Of a stretch of 43,632 bases of DNA, positions 17,030 to 25,158 are shown piece after piece (positions within the stretch are counted from its first letter, which is position 1; each line of letters starts with the position of its first letter). A program made the position numbers and the translations under genes. The notes below the pieces were generated by a model. It did not search any database. It saw only the letters and a list, made by a program, of their open reading frames with translations, and was not told the origin of the DNA. Origin of the DNA: a virus; the IMG/VR virus record IMGVR_UViG_3300020377_000394, positions 1 to 43,632 of that record; one strand, 5' to 3'.

Positions 17030-17749
17030 TTATTGAACTCTTTCTTTTCTAGCTGAACCGTCGTAGTCAGCACAAACTAAACCACGTCTTGTAAGCATGG
17101 TTTTTACACCTCTTACTGTTTTACCGATTTCATCAGCGATTGCTTCGACAGTCATGTCGTCAATCTCTAAGTCAGCTAGAGGATCAGCTTTGCCTGAACC
17201 CTTAGTTTCTTTCTGCTTAGGTATAGCGTTAATTTCGCCAGCTCTAAGTAATGAAAGAGCCTTACCTCTGATAGAGTTTACACTCTTACCAAGAGACTCA
17301 GCAATCTCTTCAATGAAAGCACCATCGTTGACCATGCCAACAAAAGTTGCTTCTTCGTCTTCGCTGTAAGTTTTTACAGACTCAACTTTAGGAGCAGGTT
17401 TAACATGCTCTGTAAGTTGCATTGATAAGATTTTCCCTTGAATAGACTTCGCACTAAAGTGTCCGCCTTCAAAGTTTGATGCAATCTCAGCATATGTGTA
17501 CTGACCTGAATTGTCAGTTACGAAGTTGCTAAGAGTGGCTTCTTGTTCGTCACTAAAAGATTTAGTGTTTGAGCTAGAAGCAAGCTCGACATCATAACCC
17601 ATCTTTCTAAGCTTTGAACTAACACTTCTTACTGAAGTTTCTAGCTCTTCTGCAGCGTTAGCAACAGTAGCTTGAGAGACTGGGCTTTCAGAACCTACGA
17701 AGTTCTCGAGAGATGATGTTCTCTCATCTGTCCATTTAGGTAATGCCAT
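17030..17749 (-). CDS. Tandem-repeat HTH (SANT/Myb-like) DNA-binding protein
   Basis: 239 aa built from three to four related helix-turn-helix units: residues ~4-52 (WTDERTSSLENF ... SVRSVSSKLRKMGY), ~63-112 (FSDEQEATLSNF ... SAKSIQGKIL), ~125-172 (YSEDEEATFVGM ... SVNSIRGKALSL) and a final half (TVEAIADEIGKTVRGVKTML). Each ends in a recognition-helix pattern S-x-x-S-I-x-x-K. Related single units are at 25534, 36558, 37649 and 42242. Its own terminator follows. Probably an abundant DNA-binding or regulatory protein; partners unknown. Confidence 0.75.
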   Translation of the reverse strand: MALPKWTDERTSSLENFVGSESPVSQATVANAAEELETSVRSVSSKLRKMGYDVELASSSNTKSFSDEQEATLSNFVTDNSGQYTYAEIASNFEGGHFSAKSIQGKILSMQLTEHVKPAPKVESVKTYSEDEEATFVGMVNDGAFIEEIAESLGKSVNSIRGKALSLLRAGEINAIPKQKETKGSGKADPLADLEIDDMTVEAIADEIGKTVRGVKTMLTRRGLVCADYDGSARKERVQ

Positions 17750-18506
17750 TTGTTTCTCCTAATAAATTAGCTAAATTTGTTATAATAATGACTCCTCGTT
17801 CACGAGCAGTCTGCGTTTTGGCTGACTCAATTCCTGACTCATTTATTAGATGAGTACAATCCTTTGTCAGACTATTTTTTACGGCATAGCCGTGTTGTTC
17901 CAGAACTTCTGCAGCACGAGCCTTCGTGGGATATGAATTGAGTCTACCTGAAATACAGACTGTTCCTACCGTTTCTCGTTTTACAACTTTAGTTGCTGAG
18001 AAACTGAAAGGTAGGTTTGAATCGTATTCGTTGGGGTAAAATTCTTCATCTAACCAAGTTAGAAGGTTTGCTGTGGCTTTTGGGCCAATACCCGCTTCAG
18101 TACAACTTTTCTCTGAAATATCTTCGAGTGTCGAAATATTCTCGCATAATTTTTGAGAAGCTGACCGACCGAAAAGTGGAATGGAGAAAGCTGGCAACAA
18201 GGTTTGTAAATCAACTGATTTTGACTTCTCAATTTCAGTAACTAACTTAGCTGCCATCTTCTCCGAGCCTAGTCTGTTGGATATATCCTCTACAGTAAGC
18301 TCATACAGTTCTGGGTAATCATCGAGCTGCAACTTAGATACAGTTGCTGGCCCGAGACCTTTTATTTTGAGAGCCTTTCCGAAATGCTCTAGTTTTTTAC
18401 TCCATTGTGCTGGACACATCTTGTTGAAACAATAAAGTAAGTCGTTAACAAACTCTAGTGTATTGTCACAAGAAGGACAGTTACTGGGTGGTAAAATTTC
18501 GTTCAA
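17736..18506 (-). CDS. NAD+-dependent DNA ligase, C-terminal half (Zn finger, HhH, BRCT)
   Basis: 256 aa matching the distal half of bacterial LigA. Four-Cys zinc finger C10-x2-C13 ... C26-x4-C31 (NCPSCDN, MCPAQ), helix-hairpin-helix repeats (IKGLGPATVSKL, EAGIGPKATANLL) and a C-terminal BRCT domain (VGTVCISGRLNSYPTKARA). No adenylation domain; that is in the separate gene at 22519-23475. The start is TTG 18506 with a GAGAGAG stretch upstream. Two-subunit NAD+ ligases are known in phage T5. Confidence 0.9.
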   Translation of the reverse strand: MNEILPPSNCPSCDNTLEFVNDLLYCFNKMCPAQWSKKLEHFGKALKIKGLGPATVSKLQLDDYPELYELTVEDISNRLGSEKMAAKLVTEIEKSKSVDLQTLLPAFSIPLFGRSASQKLCENISTLEDISEKSCTEAGIGPKATANLLTWLDEEFYPNEYDSNLPFSFSATKVVKRETVGTVCISGRLNSYPTKARAAEVLEQHGYAVKNSLTKDCTHLINESGIESAKTQTARERGVIIITNLANLLGETNGIT

Positions 18507-18539
18507 TTCGATTCTCTCTCTTTTTTATTTATATTGTAT

Positions 18540-18579
18540 ATTATAGATGAAATTTAACCATTTGTCAAGAACTATTTTT
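18540..18579 (-). promoter_or_regulatory. sigma70-type phage promoter
   Basis: Upstream AAAAATAGTTC, -35 TTGACA (18568-18563), 17-nt spacer, -10 TATAAT (18545-18540). Predicted start about 18533, giving a ~27-nt leader to the ligase C-half. The -35 contains the stop codon of the upstream 50-aa gene. Confidence 0.88.
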
Positions 18580-18717
18580 TGATTCCTGACTTTCTTCGAT
18601 AGGTTCAAAATTTTCATCATCTTCGTATACATAGGTGTCTGGTTTATAGTGCATGCGCAACTGCCACTCAAACCACCATATTTTTATGTACTTAATAAAT
18701 TTACTTAAGTAATCCAT
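18565..18717 (-). CDS. 50-aa hypothetical protein ending inside a promoter
   Basis: ATG 18717 overlaps the end of the SGNH gene; the product is MDYLSKFIKYIKIWWFEW then an acidic tail ending SQESKNSS. The last codons AAT-AGT-TCT-TGA are the upstream block and -35 of the next promoter. An amphipathic, Trp-rich N-terminus may associate with membrane. Unknown function. Confidence 0.6.
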   Translation of the reverse strand: MDYLSKFIKYIKIWWFEWQLRMHYKPDTYVYEDDENFEPIEESQESKNSS

Positions 18718-19657
18718 TTGCTTTAATATCTCCTAATATTCTTTCTGCCATTGCGGCATGGGCGTCTTCTAATGGGTGGTCGCGTTCACCGATTGGGTGT
18801 CCAAGGCGAGTTGCCATGTCATACATACCTTCTGACTCTAGCCATGGTAGTTCTGTTACGGCTGTCTTTCTATCTATATCTAGCGAATCCCACCAGTTGT
18901 TCGTGTTTTCATAAATAGGTTCGTCTAATAAAAATAGTAAAGGTCTGTATTGACCACTTGAATATAGGTAATGAAGCTGCGGTATGCCTTTTGCCTTCAG
19001 CATGTATTTTACCGCCATCATATTACCTAGTGTAAGACGCAAGTTATAATGTGCATTTCTAATACGCATCATATAGCCTCGCATATAATTATCTTCGCCA
19101 GGCTCGTACTGTTGGTCTATGTAAACAGTACTTGTCTTTTTTGCTTTGTATGTTGGTTTTTCTAATGCCATTCTGCCCCAAGCAGATACGCACCAACTCC
19201 AATCTCCAGTCAGGTTAGACAGTCTTAGATTCTCTAGTCTATTTATACCTGACCACATACATACTACTAAGTCAGGCCAGCCTTCTCTATCGTACTCTCT
19301 ATTAGTTTGGAACTGCTGTCCATAATGTACTTGCCCTATATCTGTATATGGTTTTGTAGGGTCTCCTGCTGGCAGAAGATTATTTCTATCTTCCTTAGCA
19401 ACATGTGATTTGTTTGTTACTTCTCCCGTGTGCCTTACATGTTTAACATTCTTCAGTCCTGTACTCCAGTATAACTTTCGTCCTATAACTGCGTTTTGTA
19501 CTACTCTCTGGATATAATCATTTCCAGCACCAACTTTAGCCTCGTTCCATTCTAGGTGGCCAGCCTCTCGTGAGACTATATTACTAAATCTGTCTCTCTT
19601 TTTGTCTTTGAGTTCCATTCCATTTGTGAATGAACACCCTGCCCATAGTATACTCAA
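18701..19657 (-). CDS. SGNH/GDSL hydrolase-like protein
   Basis: 318 aa if started at TTG 19657, which overlaps the carbamoyltransferase stop as TTGA and gives LSILWAGCSFTNG. Block I is GCSFTNG (catalytic Ser), a candidate block III Asn is in SGINRLENL, and the C-terminal D-x-x-H is EDAHAAMAERI. Such enzymes remove or transfer acyl groups on glycans or lipids. With the adjacent carbamoyltransferase and 2OG oxygenase, a role in modifying a sugar or modified base is inferred. The longer ATG start (19705) would overlap the upstream gene by 52 nt. Confidence 0.7.
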   Translation of the reverse strand: MSILWAGCSFTNGMELKDKKRDRFSNIVSREAGHLEWNEAKVGAGNDYIQRVVQNAVIGRKLYWSTGLKNVKHVRHTGEVTNKSHVAKEDRNNLLPAGDPTKPYTDIGQVHYGQQFQTNREYDREGWPDLVVCMWSGINRLENLRLSNLTGDWSWCVSAWGRMALEKPTYKAKKTSTVYIDQQYEPGEDNYMRGYMMRIRNAHYNLRLTLGNMMAVKYMLKAKGIPQLHYLYSSGQYRPLLFLLDEPIYENTNNWWDSLDIDRKTAVTELPWLESEGMYDMATRLGHPIGERDHPLEDAHAAMAERILGDIKANGLLK

Positions 19658-21009
19658 AATACTGGTACTCCATACTTCTTCTCGAACTCCACAGCGTCCT
19701 TCCAAGTATCTACTATTGGTTGTCCTTTTATATTCAAACTTGTATTCAATAACATGGGAATCCCTGTGCGTTCATAATATTCTTCTAAAATCCTTCTCAA
19801 TACACTAGGACAATCAGGCTCTACAGTTTGCACTCTACTTGTTCCGTCTACATGAACTACAGAACTGTAGTCATGCTTTGCTTTTGCAACATACTGCATA
19901 TACGGATTAGTTATTCCTTCAAAGTATTCGTCTGCAAACTCTGATAGTATAGCTGGAGCGAATGGTCGAAACTGTTGCCGTTTTTTAATGCGATTAACTC
20001 CGCGCTTAATATTATGCCTAACATCACCAAGAAGACTACGATTGCCCAATGCTCTGGGTCCAAATTCCGCTTTGCCATTTGCTACTCCTACTACTTTGTT
20101 TTTTAGTAACTGTGTTACTACTATTTTTGGGTTGATATGTTGTTGTATATCTGTGCCGATATACGGACTATACTTTATATGTTTTTTAGTGTATGATAAT
20201 GCCGCACCTAAACTACTCCCTGCATCGCCTGGGTTTGGATAAATCCAAACATTATCGAAGTAGTGGTGTAGTATTTTACTATTGGCTACACAGTTGAGTG
20301 CGACTCCACCTGCATAGCATAAATTTGTTCCCCAGTTAGCGGCTAGTCCTACTAACTTTTCGATTTCTAACTCTGCGTGAGCCTGGGCACTTGCAGCGAT
20401 ATCGTAGGGGTGATGTCCTTTAAAATCTTGTAATGAGAATCCTTTGTGCCAGTTTGCCCAGTCATTGAAGCACCACAGCATATCTACGCATTTCTCTCCG
20501 TAGGCTGCCATTCCCATAGTTATATATTCATCTTCATTTGGCTTCAAACCAATACGCTTGGTGATTGCTGAGTAGAACAGGCCAATACTATATGGATAAT
20601 TTTTTTCATAAACTTTTTTGAAATTTTTATCTTTTACTTGCCAAATACTGCAAGTATTCCATTCTCCAATCGCATCAATCACGAGAACTACCGCGTCCTC
20701 GGTAAATGGTGAAGTATAGTACGCTCCTGTTGCGTGGCTTTCGTGATGTTTTGTATGGTAATCACATTCATCAAAAATTTTTGTTGAAACAGGGACTTGT
20801 GAATGTGCTACACGTCTTTCGTTCTTTAGCGGTACATCTTCGTAAAAAACCGATATATCTGCGTCCACATTTCTGAGATACTCTGGGTTGATTGGGTCAT
20901 TCTTTTTTCTTGTCAATCTCTCGGCGTGTTTAGCCCAGACGACTTGGTCATCTTCAAGTAATGCTACTGAGGCATCATGAAATCCCTCTGAAATCCCTTT
21001 TACAATCAA
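19654..21009 (-). CDS. Carbamoyltransferase (NodU/TobZ/CmcH family)
   Basis: 451 aa from TTG 21009 (TTGA overlap with the oxygenase stop, AGAGGAG upstream), giving LIVKGISEGFHDASVALLED. The N-terminal Kae1/ASKHA-like domain shows HHESHATGAYYTSPF with metal-binding His residues and VLVIDAIGEWNTCSI; the C-terminal YrdC-like region includes EFGPRALGNRSLLGD and FRPFAPAILSE. It transfers carbamoyl from carbamoyl phosphate via carbamoyl-AMP to a hydroxyl group. Acceptor unknown: modified DNA base, sugar or nucleoside. Confidence 0.92.
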   Translation of the reverse strand: MIVKGISEGFHDASVALLEDDQVVWAKHAERLTRKKNDPINPEYLRNVDADISVFYEDVPLKNERRVAHSQVPVSTKIFDECDYHTKHHESHATGAYYTSPFTEDAVVLVIDAIGEWNTCSIWQVKDKNFKKVYEKNYPYSIGLFYSAITKRIGLKPNEDEYITMGMAAYGEKCVDMLWCFNDWANWHKGFSLQDFKGHHPYDIAASAQAHAELEIEKLVGLAANWGTNLCYAGGVALNCVANSKILHHYFDNVWIYPNPGDAGSSLGAALSYTKKHIKYSPYIGTDIQQHINPKIVVTQLLKNKVVGVANGKAEFGPRALGNRSLLGDVRHNIKRGVNRIKKRQQFRPFAPAILSEFADEYFEGITNPYMQYVAKAKHDYSSVVHVDGTSRVQTVEPDCPSVLRRILEEYYERTGIPMLLNTSLNIKGQPIVDTWKDAVEFEKKYGVPVF

Positions 21010-21560
21010 GCTCCTCTTTCTCCTTTTCTCCAAACTGTGTAATTATATTTTAGTGCACCCGTTACCCTACCCGCTCGGTGTAGATGTGCTGATGGGAACA
21101 TTATGCACATACCTGTTTTCGGTTTCCAACTGTCTATTCCTTCTAGTACGAAATCTCCTCCGTTGAAGCCCTCATTCAAAAAGACACTACAAGATAATCT
21201 ATTTGCAGGTGTCCTTTCGAATAAATCTTCTACTGATTCATCTTCATCTCTGTGCCAACCTACTTCCTGTCCTTCAGTATACATATTACAAAAATGAGTA
21301 TATTTATTGTCAATAAGATTGAAGTTATAACTGCCCACATTAAACTCATTGAAAACACTTTCGAACAAAGGTAAATACTTATCAGTAGGATTACCAACAT
21401 GTCTAAATAGCCGTCCTGTCTGCCAACCATTGTAGTTTCCTTCTTTTATGTCTCGGTTTATAAAATTATCTACAGAATTGATTATTTCCTGACATTGGTC
21501 AGGGGTAAGCATATCTTCTATTACTGAAAAATATGTGTGTCCTACTCTATGAATTTTCAC
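21006..21560 (-). CDS. 2OG-Fe(II) oxygenase
   Basis: 184 aa from GTG 21560 (MKIHRVGHTYFSVIEDMLT); a 29-codon longer frame runs inside the neighbouring small gene and is less likely. Iron ligands: H-x-D in EVGWHRDEDES and distal His in SAHLHRAGRVTGALKYN, with the following basic residue for 2OG. The EGFNGGDFVLEG turn is typical of the fold. Coupled to the carbamoyltransferase, so it may create the hydroxyl that is carbamoylated (inference). Confidence 0.83.
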   Translation of the reverse strand: MKIHRVGHTYFSVIEDMLTPDQCQEIINSVDNFINRDIKEGNYNGWQTGRLFRHVGNPTDKYLPLFESVFNEFNVGSYNFNLIDNKYTHFCNMYTEGQEVGWHRDEDESVEDLFERTPANRLSCSVFLNEGFNGGDFVLEGIDSWKPKTGMCIMFPSAHLHRAGRVTGALKYNYTVWRKGERGA

Positions 21561-21681
21561 GGGGCAAATCGTCCCAGCGATAAAACTTTCTAGTTTCAAA
21601 GTGCCAGTACCAACCATTGTACTTGTGTTGGTCTGCTGGTTTGTCACTTTCGTGAAACTTTCTTTTGTCTGGTGTATTCAT
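21547..21681 (-). CDS. 44-aa hypothetical protein
   Basis: ATG 21681 overlaps the GIY-YIG-like stop (ATGA). Polar, Trp/Tyr-rich product (HKYNGWYWHFETRKFYRWDD). It may be a small zinc-free binding module; no family recognised. A start two codons upstream (21687) is possible. Confidence 0.55.
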   Translation of the reverse strand: MNTPDKRKFHESDKPADQHKYNGWYWHFETRKFYRWDDLPRENS

Positions 21682-22049
21682 GTCCATTTCTTTGGGAACT
21701 CCTCTAATATCTTGCTCGTAGGTTTGAAACACTCTGTATGTCCTCCAAACTTGTGAGCTGGTTCAAATTTATCACTTGAAAACATTGCGTGTAGCTTTTG
21801 CTCCATACAAAATACTTCGTATAGAGTACTAGCCCAAGTACGCTGTATTCTCAAGTCATAACCCTGAAAACCTCTTGCTCTTTTGATTACATGCCGCCAG
21901 TCTTTACCCGCTGCAATTCCTACTTTTATTACTTCTCTTTCGTATGTTTCTTTATTTACAAGTACGACACCGTACAATACACCCTCTCGGTCTCTTTCCT
22001 GTGGGTAGTTTGCAAAGTATGTCTCATTGTACTTACCTACAGAAGCCAT
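21678..22049 (-). CDS. GIY-YIG/T5orf172-like nuclease-fold protein
   Basis: 123 aa from ATG 22049 with GGAG at good spacing. The pattern GVLYGVVLVNKE ... IKVGIAAGKDWRHVIKR ... MEQKLHAMF ... GGHTECFKP matches the T5orf172/MUG113 branch of the GIY-YIG superfamily (Y...Y-V, K-x-G-x-A/T, R, E, G-x-T-E-x-F). These are nuclease-like domains of phages. It lies between the two ligase-half genes. Confidence 0.7.
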   Translation of the reverse strand: MASVGKYNETYFANYPQERDREGVLYGVVLVNKETYEREVIKVGIAAGKDWRHVIKRARGFQGYDLRIQRTWASTLYEVFCMEQKLHAMFSSDKFEPAHKFGGHTECFKPTSKILEEFPKKWT

Positions 22050-22050
22050 A

Positions 22051-22353
22051 CTAAACTCCTGCAAAAACACGAAGAATCCCTATACCAAGTATGATACTGG
22101 CTGCCGTGTTTAACATAATTAAAGCTCTATCTTTCCACAATACTGCAACCCATAGCCAACCTACTACTCCTATAAAGGATAAACATAAGTCTACTACTGG
22201 AAGCACCTGTGCACCTCTCAACGCCATAGCAGCTAACAAGGTTAGCGAAGCTGCCCACTTAACCCACCAAGATAGGTCAAATGCCAACTTAGCTTCTGCT
22301 AGGCGTTTTTCTATTTGTAATTGTTTCTTAGTGTGTATATCTTTGAGTGCCAA
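22051..22353 (-). CDS. Small multi-span membrane protein
   Basis: About 100 aa from TTG 22353 (GGGAG seven bases upstream) or 106 aa from ATG 22371, which has no ribosome site. A helical, charged N-terminus (KKQLQIEKRLAEAKL) precedes three hydrophobic stretches (WAASLTLLAAMAL, LCLSFIGVVGWLWVAVLW, TAASIILGIGILRVF). Could be a holin or accessory membrane protein; not provable here. Confidence 0.65.
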   Translation of the reverse strand: MALKDIHTKKQLQIEKRLAEAKLAFDLSWWVKWAASLTLLAAMALRGAQVLPVVDLCLSFIGVVGWLWVAVLWKDRALIMLNTAASIILGIGILRVFAGV

Positions 22354-22519
22354 GCCCGTTCTCCCATTCATCTAGCAGTAATTCAAAATACTCTGGGTCG
22401 TCCATTTCTTCTATCATTTCTCTGAAAAACTCTATAGTTGGAATCTCTGAACCAGATGGTATCTTGGTTATGTATACTCTGTATGCTTTCTCTAGTTGTG
22501 ATTCTAAATATAATAACAT
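22328..22519 (-). CDS. 63-aa acidic hypothetical protein
   Basis: ATG 22519 follows the ligase stop as TAATG, with AGGAG upstream. The product is helical and acidic (FFREMIEEMDDPEYFELL). No motif recognised. Confidence 0.65.
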   Translation of the reverse strand: MLLYLESQLEKAYRVYITKIPSGSEIPTIEFFREMIEEMDDPEYFELLLDEWENGLGTQRYTH

Positions 22520-23475
22520 TACACTCTCCTCACTACTTTAGGTATTATTTCTCCACTTCTAATCACTTCTACATTACAACCGATTTCTAAATCCAACTCG
22601 TTTATAAAAGCAATATTATGAAGTGTAGCTCTTGATATTGTTGCACCACCGATTTCGATTGGCTCTAGCAGTCCGATAGGAGCAACAACTCCACTCTTTC
22701 CTGTGTTCCATTCAACATCTAATAGTTTAGTTACTACGCCTGCCTCTCTGGTTTTATATGCGTATGCTCCTCTAGGGTGGTGTGACGTGTGTCCTAACTT
22801 ATCAAATGCTCGGTATGAATCGAGTCGAAATACAATGCCATCGTGTGGGAACTCAGCATAATCGCCCATGGTTACTACATTGAACCAGTTGTCGAGTAGC
22901 TTCATGTCCTCACACCAGCGTTGACCAATATATGGTTGTATTCCGTATGCAACAAAAGTCAAGTCACGAGACTTGAACTCATCTACATCTTTTAGATTTA
23001 GAGCGCCTGCAGCATAGTTCCTTGCGTTCTTGATAGTTTTAGGAGCTACGACCTCGCCTGTAATCTGACGGACGCCAGAAAACAAGGCATAGCCTGTCTG
23101 TCCTGTTTCTAATACTTTTGGTACTATGTGCTTGATTTTATCTGTGATGTCTAGTCCTGCAATACCATCTCCTCTTGTGAGAGCTTGGTGAAGTATGCCA
23201 TCAACATAAGTGATTGATATGGCTGCACCGTCCAACTTAGCAGTTGTAACGGCAGCTTCGTTGCCCCAATCTGGAGCGTCATCTTCGTTTGCAAAAACTT
23301 TTTGTAATGAAAACATCTGGAAGGGGTGCTTGAAACGACTGTCCGTAGCTGAGCCCACTTCATCTGTATTGACATTCTCTACAAGTCTATCATACACTTC
23401 ATCAGGTATGATAGGGCGACCATTGAAATATGACTCGCGACACTTGGTTAAAAATGCTCTAATATCTTTATTCAT
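22519..23475 (-). CDS. NAD+-dependent DNA ligase, adenylation/OB half
   Basis: 318 aa. The nucleotidyl Lys80 is in TTAKLDGAAISITY (K-x-D-G motif I), with QALTRGDGIAG (motif III region), TGEVVAPKTIKNARNYAAG, DGIVFRLDS and WNTGKSGVVAPIGLLEPI marking the rest of the adenylation and OB domains. A shortened Ia-like head (IIPDEVYDRLVENV) is present. It lacks the Zn/HhH/BRCT half, supplied by 17736-18506. The ATG lies exactly 7 nt after the -10, so the mRNA is probably leaderless. Confidence 0.93.
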   Translation of the reverse strand: MNKDIRAFLTKCRESYFNGRPIIPDEVYDRLVENVNTDEVGSATDSRFKHPFQMFSLQKVFANEDDAPDWGNEAAVTTAKLDGAAISITYVDGILHQALTRGDGIAGLDITDKIKHIVPKVLETGQTGYALFSGVRQITGEVVAPKTIKNARNYAAGALNLKDVDEFKSRDLTFVAYGIQPYIGQRWCEDMKLLDNWFNVVTMGDYAEFPHDGIVFRLDSYRAFDKLGHTSHHPRGAYAYKTREAGVVTKLLDVEWNTGKSGVVAPIGLLEPIEIGGATISRATLHNIAFINELDLEIGCNVEVIRSGEIIPKVVRRV

Positions 23476-23481
23476 TTGTAT

Positions 23482-23520
23482 ATTATACTAAATATTTGAG
23501 GCGATGTCAAGAACTATTTT
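23482..23520 (-). promoter_or_regulatory. sigma70-type promoter giving a leaderless ligase mRNA
   Basis: Upstream AAAATAGTTC, -35 TTGACA (23510-23505), 17-nt spacer, -10 TATAAT (23487-23482), then six bases and the ATG at 23475. The expected +1 is the A of the start codon. Confidence 0.88.
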
Positions 23521-24090
23521 TTATCTGCTTATCCTGTTCTCATAATCTGCTGAAGATTCGTCCCACCAGTATGGCTTATCTCTGTATTTCCAGTCGGCAA
23601 AGACAGCCTTGTCTTTGTGGTAGAACTCTCTGTAGGCTTCGATTGCACACTCTCGTTTGCAATCATCAGGCATAGCTTGTGCGAATGGAGTAAGTCCAAT
23701 GTCTGGGAGGTCGATGTCGGGTAAGCCCAAGACCATCTCCACGGATTTATGCACTTTGCCATATCGATAGGTGTATTCATCTCCCAATGCAAGGGCATAG
23801 CAGTAGAGCCAGTCGTAGTTTGACTTGGAACTCCTAGCCCAGATGGTACAAGGGTGATTATACATAGTAGGGAGATATGGAAAATCCCTAGGCTGGTTTT
23901 TCTTTTGAATGGAAACTGATGCCCATTCGTCTGATGTAAGTTTTCTGTGTGGTACGTATCCTGCATATTTCTGTGTCCAATGTACTGTGCACAGCATCTG
24001 TCCTGCCTCGAGTGGCATCTTGACGATATGTTTATCGACATGATACTCGGCACACTTATCTAAATCTTCGTCAAGTATAAAAATATTCAT
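23521..24090 (-). CDS. Conserved-looking hypothetical protein, leaderless
   Basis: 189 aa beginning MNIFILDEDLDKCAEYHVDK. Conserved-looking blocks YHVDKHIVKMPLEAGQML and YNHPCTIWARSSKSNYDWL resemble a marine-phage family of unknown function, with His/Lys/Asp residues that could be catalytic. The start codon lies exactly 7 nt past the -10 at 24097, again predicting no leader and no Shine-Dalgarno. Biochemical role unknown. Confidence 0.75.
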   Translation of the reverse strand: MNIFILDEDLDKCAEYHVDKHIVKMPLEAGQMLCTVHWTQKYAGYVPHRKLTSDEWASVSIQKKNQPRDFPYLPTMYNHPCTIWARSSKSNYDWLYCYALALGDEYTYRYGKVHKSVEMVLGLPDIDLPDIGLTPFAQAMPDDCKRECAIEAYREFYHKDKAVFADWKYRDKPYWWDESSADYENRISR

Positions 24091-24096
24091 ATGTAT

Positions 24097-24134
24097 ATTA
24101 TACGAAATTTTTGAGGCTATGTCAAGTATTTTTT
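24097..24134 (-). promoter_or_regulatory. sigma70-type promoter giving a leaderless mRNA
   Basis: -35 TTGACA (24125-24120), 17-nt spacer, -10 TATAAT (24102-24097), upstream AAAAAATAC; ATG at 24090. It overlaps the 3' end of the SGNH gene. Confidence 0.86.
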
Positions 24135-24872
24135 GAGGTATGCTGCAAATTGTTTATGAGCATCTGCGTTACGATGGTAGAATCCATTCATGTCTCCAAA
24201 TTCATGTAATCCTTTGGGAACTGCTTTACTCATTACTTCTTCGTAAACTTCCATAAACATATTAGTATAGATAGCCCCGTCTGGGATTGAGATATTATGT
24301 ACATCATCTACACTTCTATCAAATATATCAAAGTGTTTGATAAAGGTGTATTCTATACTTCTTTTGTCCATGAAATCCATGATAGACCTAGCACCGAGTG
24401 TCCATGCACAAGCATATTGTATGTCTGTCATTTGACTGGCTTTGCCATCTAAATCTTCATATCTATAATCAAAGTTGCCCATTTCGTCTAGCTTGTAGGT
24501 ACGCGTGGGTCTAGCTACTCCAATAAATACTCTATCGTAGTTATCTAGTAATCCTTTGTAATAGTCATGTACTAATCGTAAATGTAAGTAATCATAACTC
24601 ATAGCAGGCCAAGCATTTAATCTTGACTCAGGAAATAGTAGAGATGGATAACTTTGTGGTAATCTACGGTGAGCAAAGTCATATACTGACATCTTTGTTG
24701 CTCTTCCCATCTTTTGATTCCACAGGACTATTGCTTGGTGTAACCCAAATCTTCTAATTAAATCTTTCTTTTCTTGATATGTGTTGCGTCCAAGTATCTC
24801 ATCGTGGTCTATCTCGAATCCTTGCATATGACTGTCGCCATAAAAGTGGACTTTTCTACTGATAGATGTCAT
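24117..24872 (-). CDS. SGNH hydrolase-like protein
   Basis: 251 aa. Block I KVHFYGDSHMQG carries the candidate Ser; a candidate block II/III region is YDRVFIGVARPTR; and the C-terminal RNADAHKQFAAYL supplies the D-x-H pair. It resembles the SGNH protein at 18701 in layout. Esterase or acyltransferase activity on an unknown substrate. It overlaps the PC4-like gene by 17 nt and ends inside a promoter. Confidence 0.72.
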   Translation of the reverse strand: MTSISRKVHFYGDSHMQGFEIDHDEILGRNTYQEKKDLIRRFGLHQAIVLWNQKMGRATKMSVYDFAHRRLPQSYPSLLFPESRLNAWPAMSYDYLHLRLVHDYYKGLLDNYDRVFIGVARPTRTYKLDEMGNFDYRYEDLDGKASQMTDIQYACAWTLGARSIMDFMDKRSIEYTFIKHFDIFDRSVDDVHNISIPDGAIYTNMFMEVYEEVMSKAVPKGLHEFGDMNGFYHRNADAHKQFAAYLKKYLT

Positions 24873-25158
24873 TTAGTATTTCTCCGAAATGTTCTTCTAA
24901 CACACCTTTGGCTTCTGCCAAGGATATAATCTCAACTAAGCCAGCAAAGAGTTCCTTGCTGTTTGTAAAATCTAGGGGCATAGTTACTCCCTCCTTGCTA
25001 GGTTTCCATTGTTCATCGAAATCTTGGTAATATTTTCTCAACGACAAGTATTCTACATCACGGAATGTATTGACAGTAAGATATATCTTCTCATGTCTTT
25101 CTTCGTTGTAATGTATTAACTTCTCGTAGAGTGCTGGGGCTTCATGTAATTCTATCAT
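24856..25158 (-). CDS. PC4/p15-like ssDNA-binding transcription cofactor
   Basis: 100 aa. The core (residues ~20-77) reads EKIYLTVNTFRDVEYLSLRK, then YYQDFDEQWKPSKEGVTMPL, the PC4 pattern of a beta-sheet with L-R-x-Y-Y, W-x-P-x-x-x-G and a terminal helix. PC4-type proteins bind single-stranded DNA; phage T5 has one with a role in replication or transcription. The acidic C-terminal helix extends beyond the usual domain. Confidence 0.65.
   Translation of the reverse strand: MIELHEAPALYEKLIHYNEERHEKIYLTVNTFRDVEYLSLRKYYQDFDEQWKPSKEGVTMPLDFTNSKELFAGLVEIISLAEAKGVLEEHFGEILNDIYQ

Noticed and set aside
23529-24053. 174-codon minus-strand frame overlapping the leaderless gene at 23521
   Set aside because: Shadow frame; the 189-aa frame starts at a promoter and has conserved-looking blocks.
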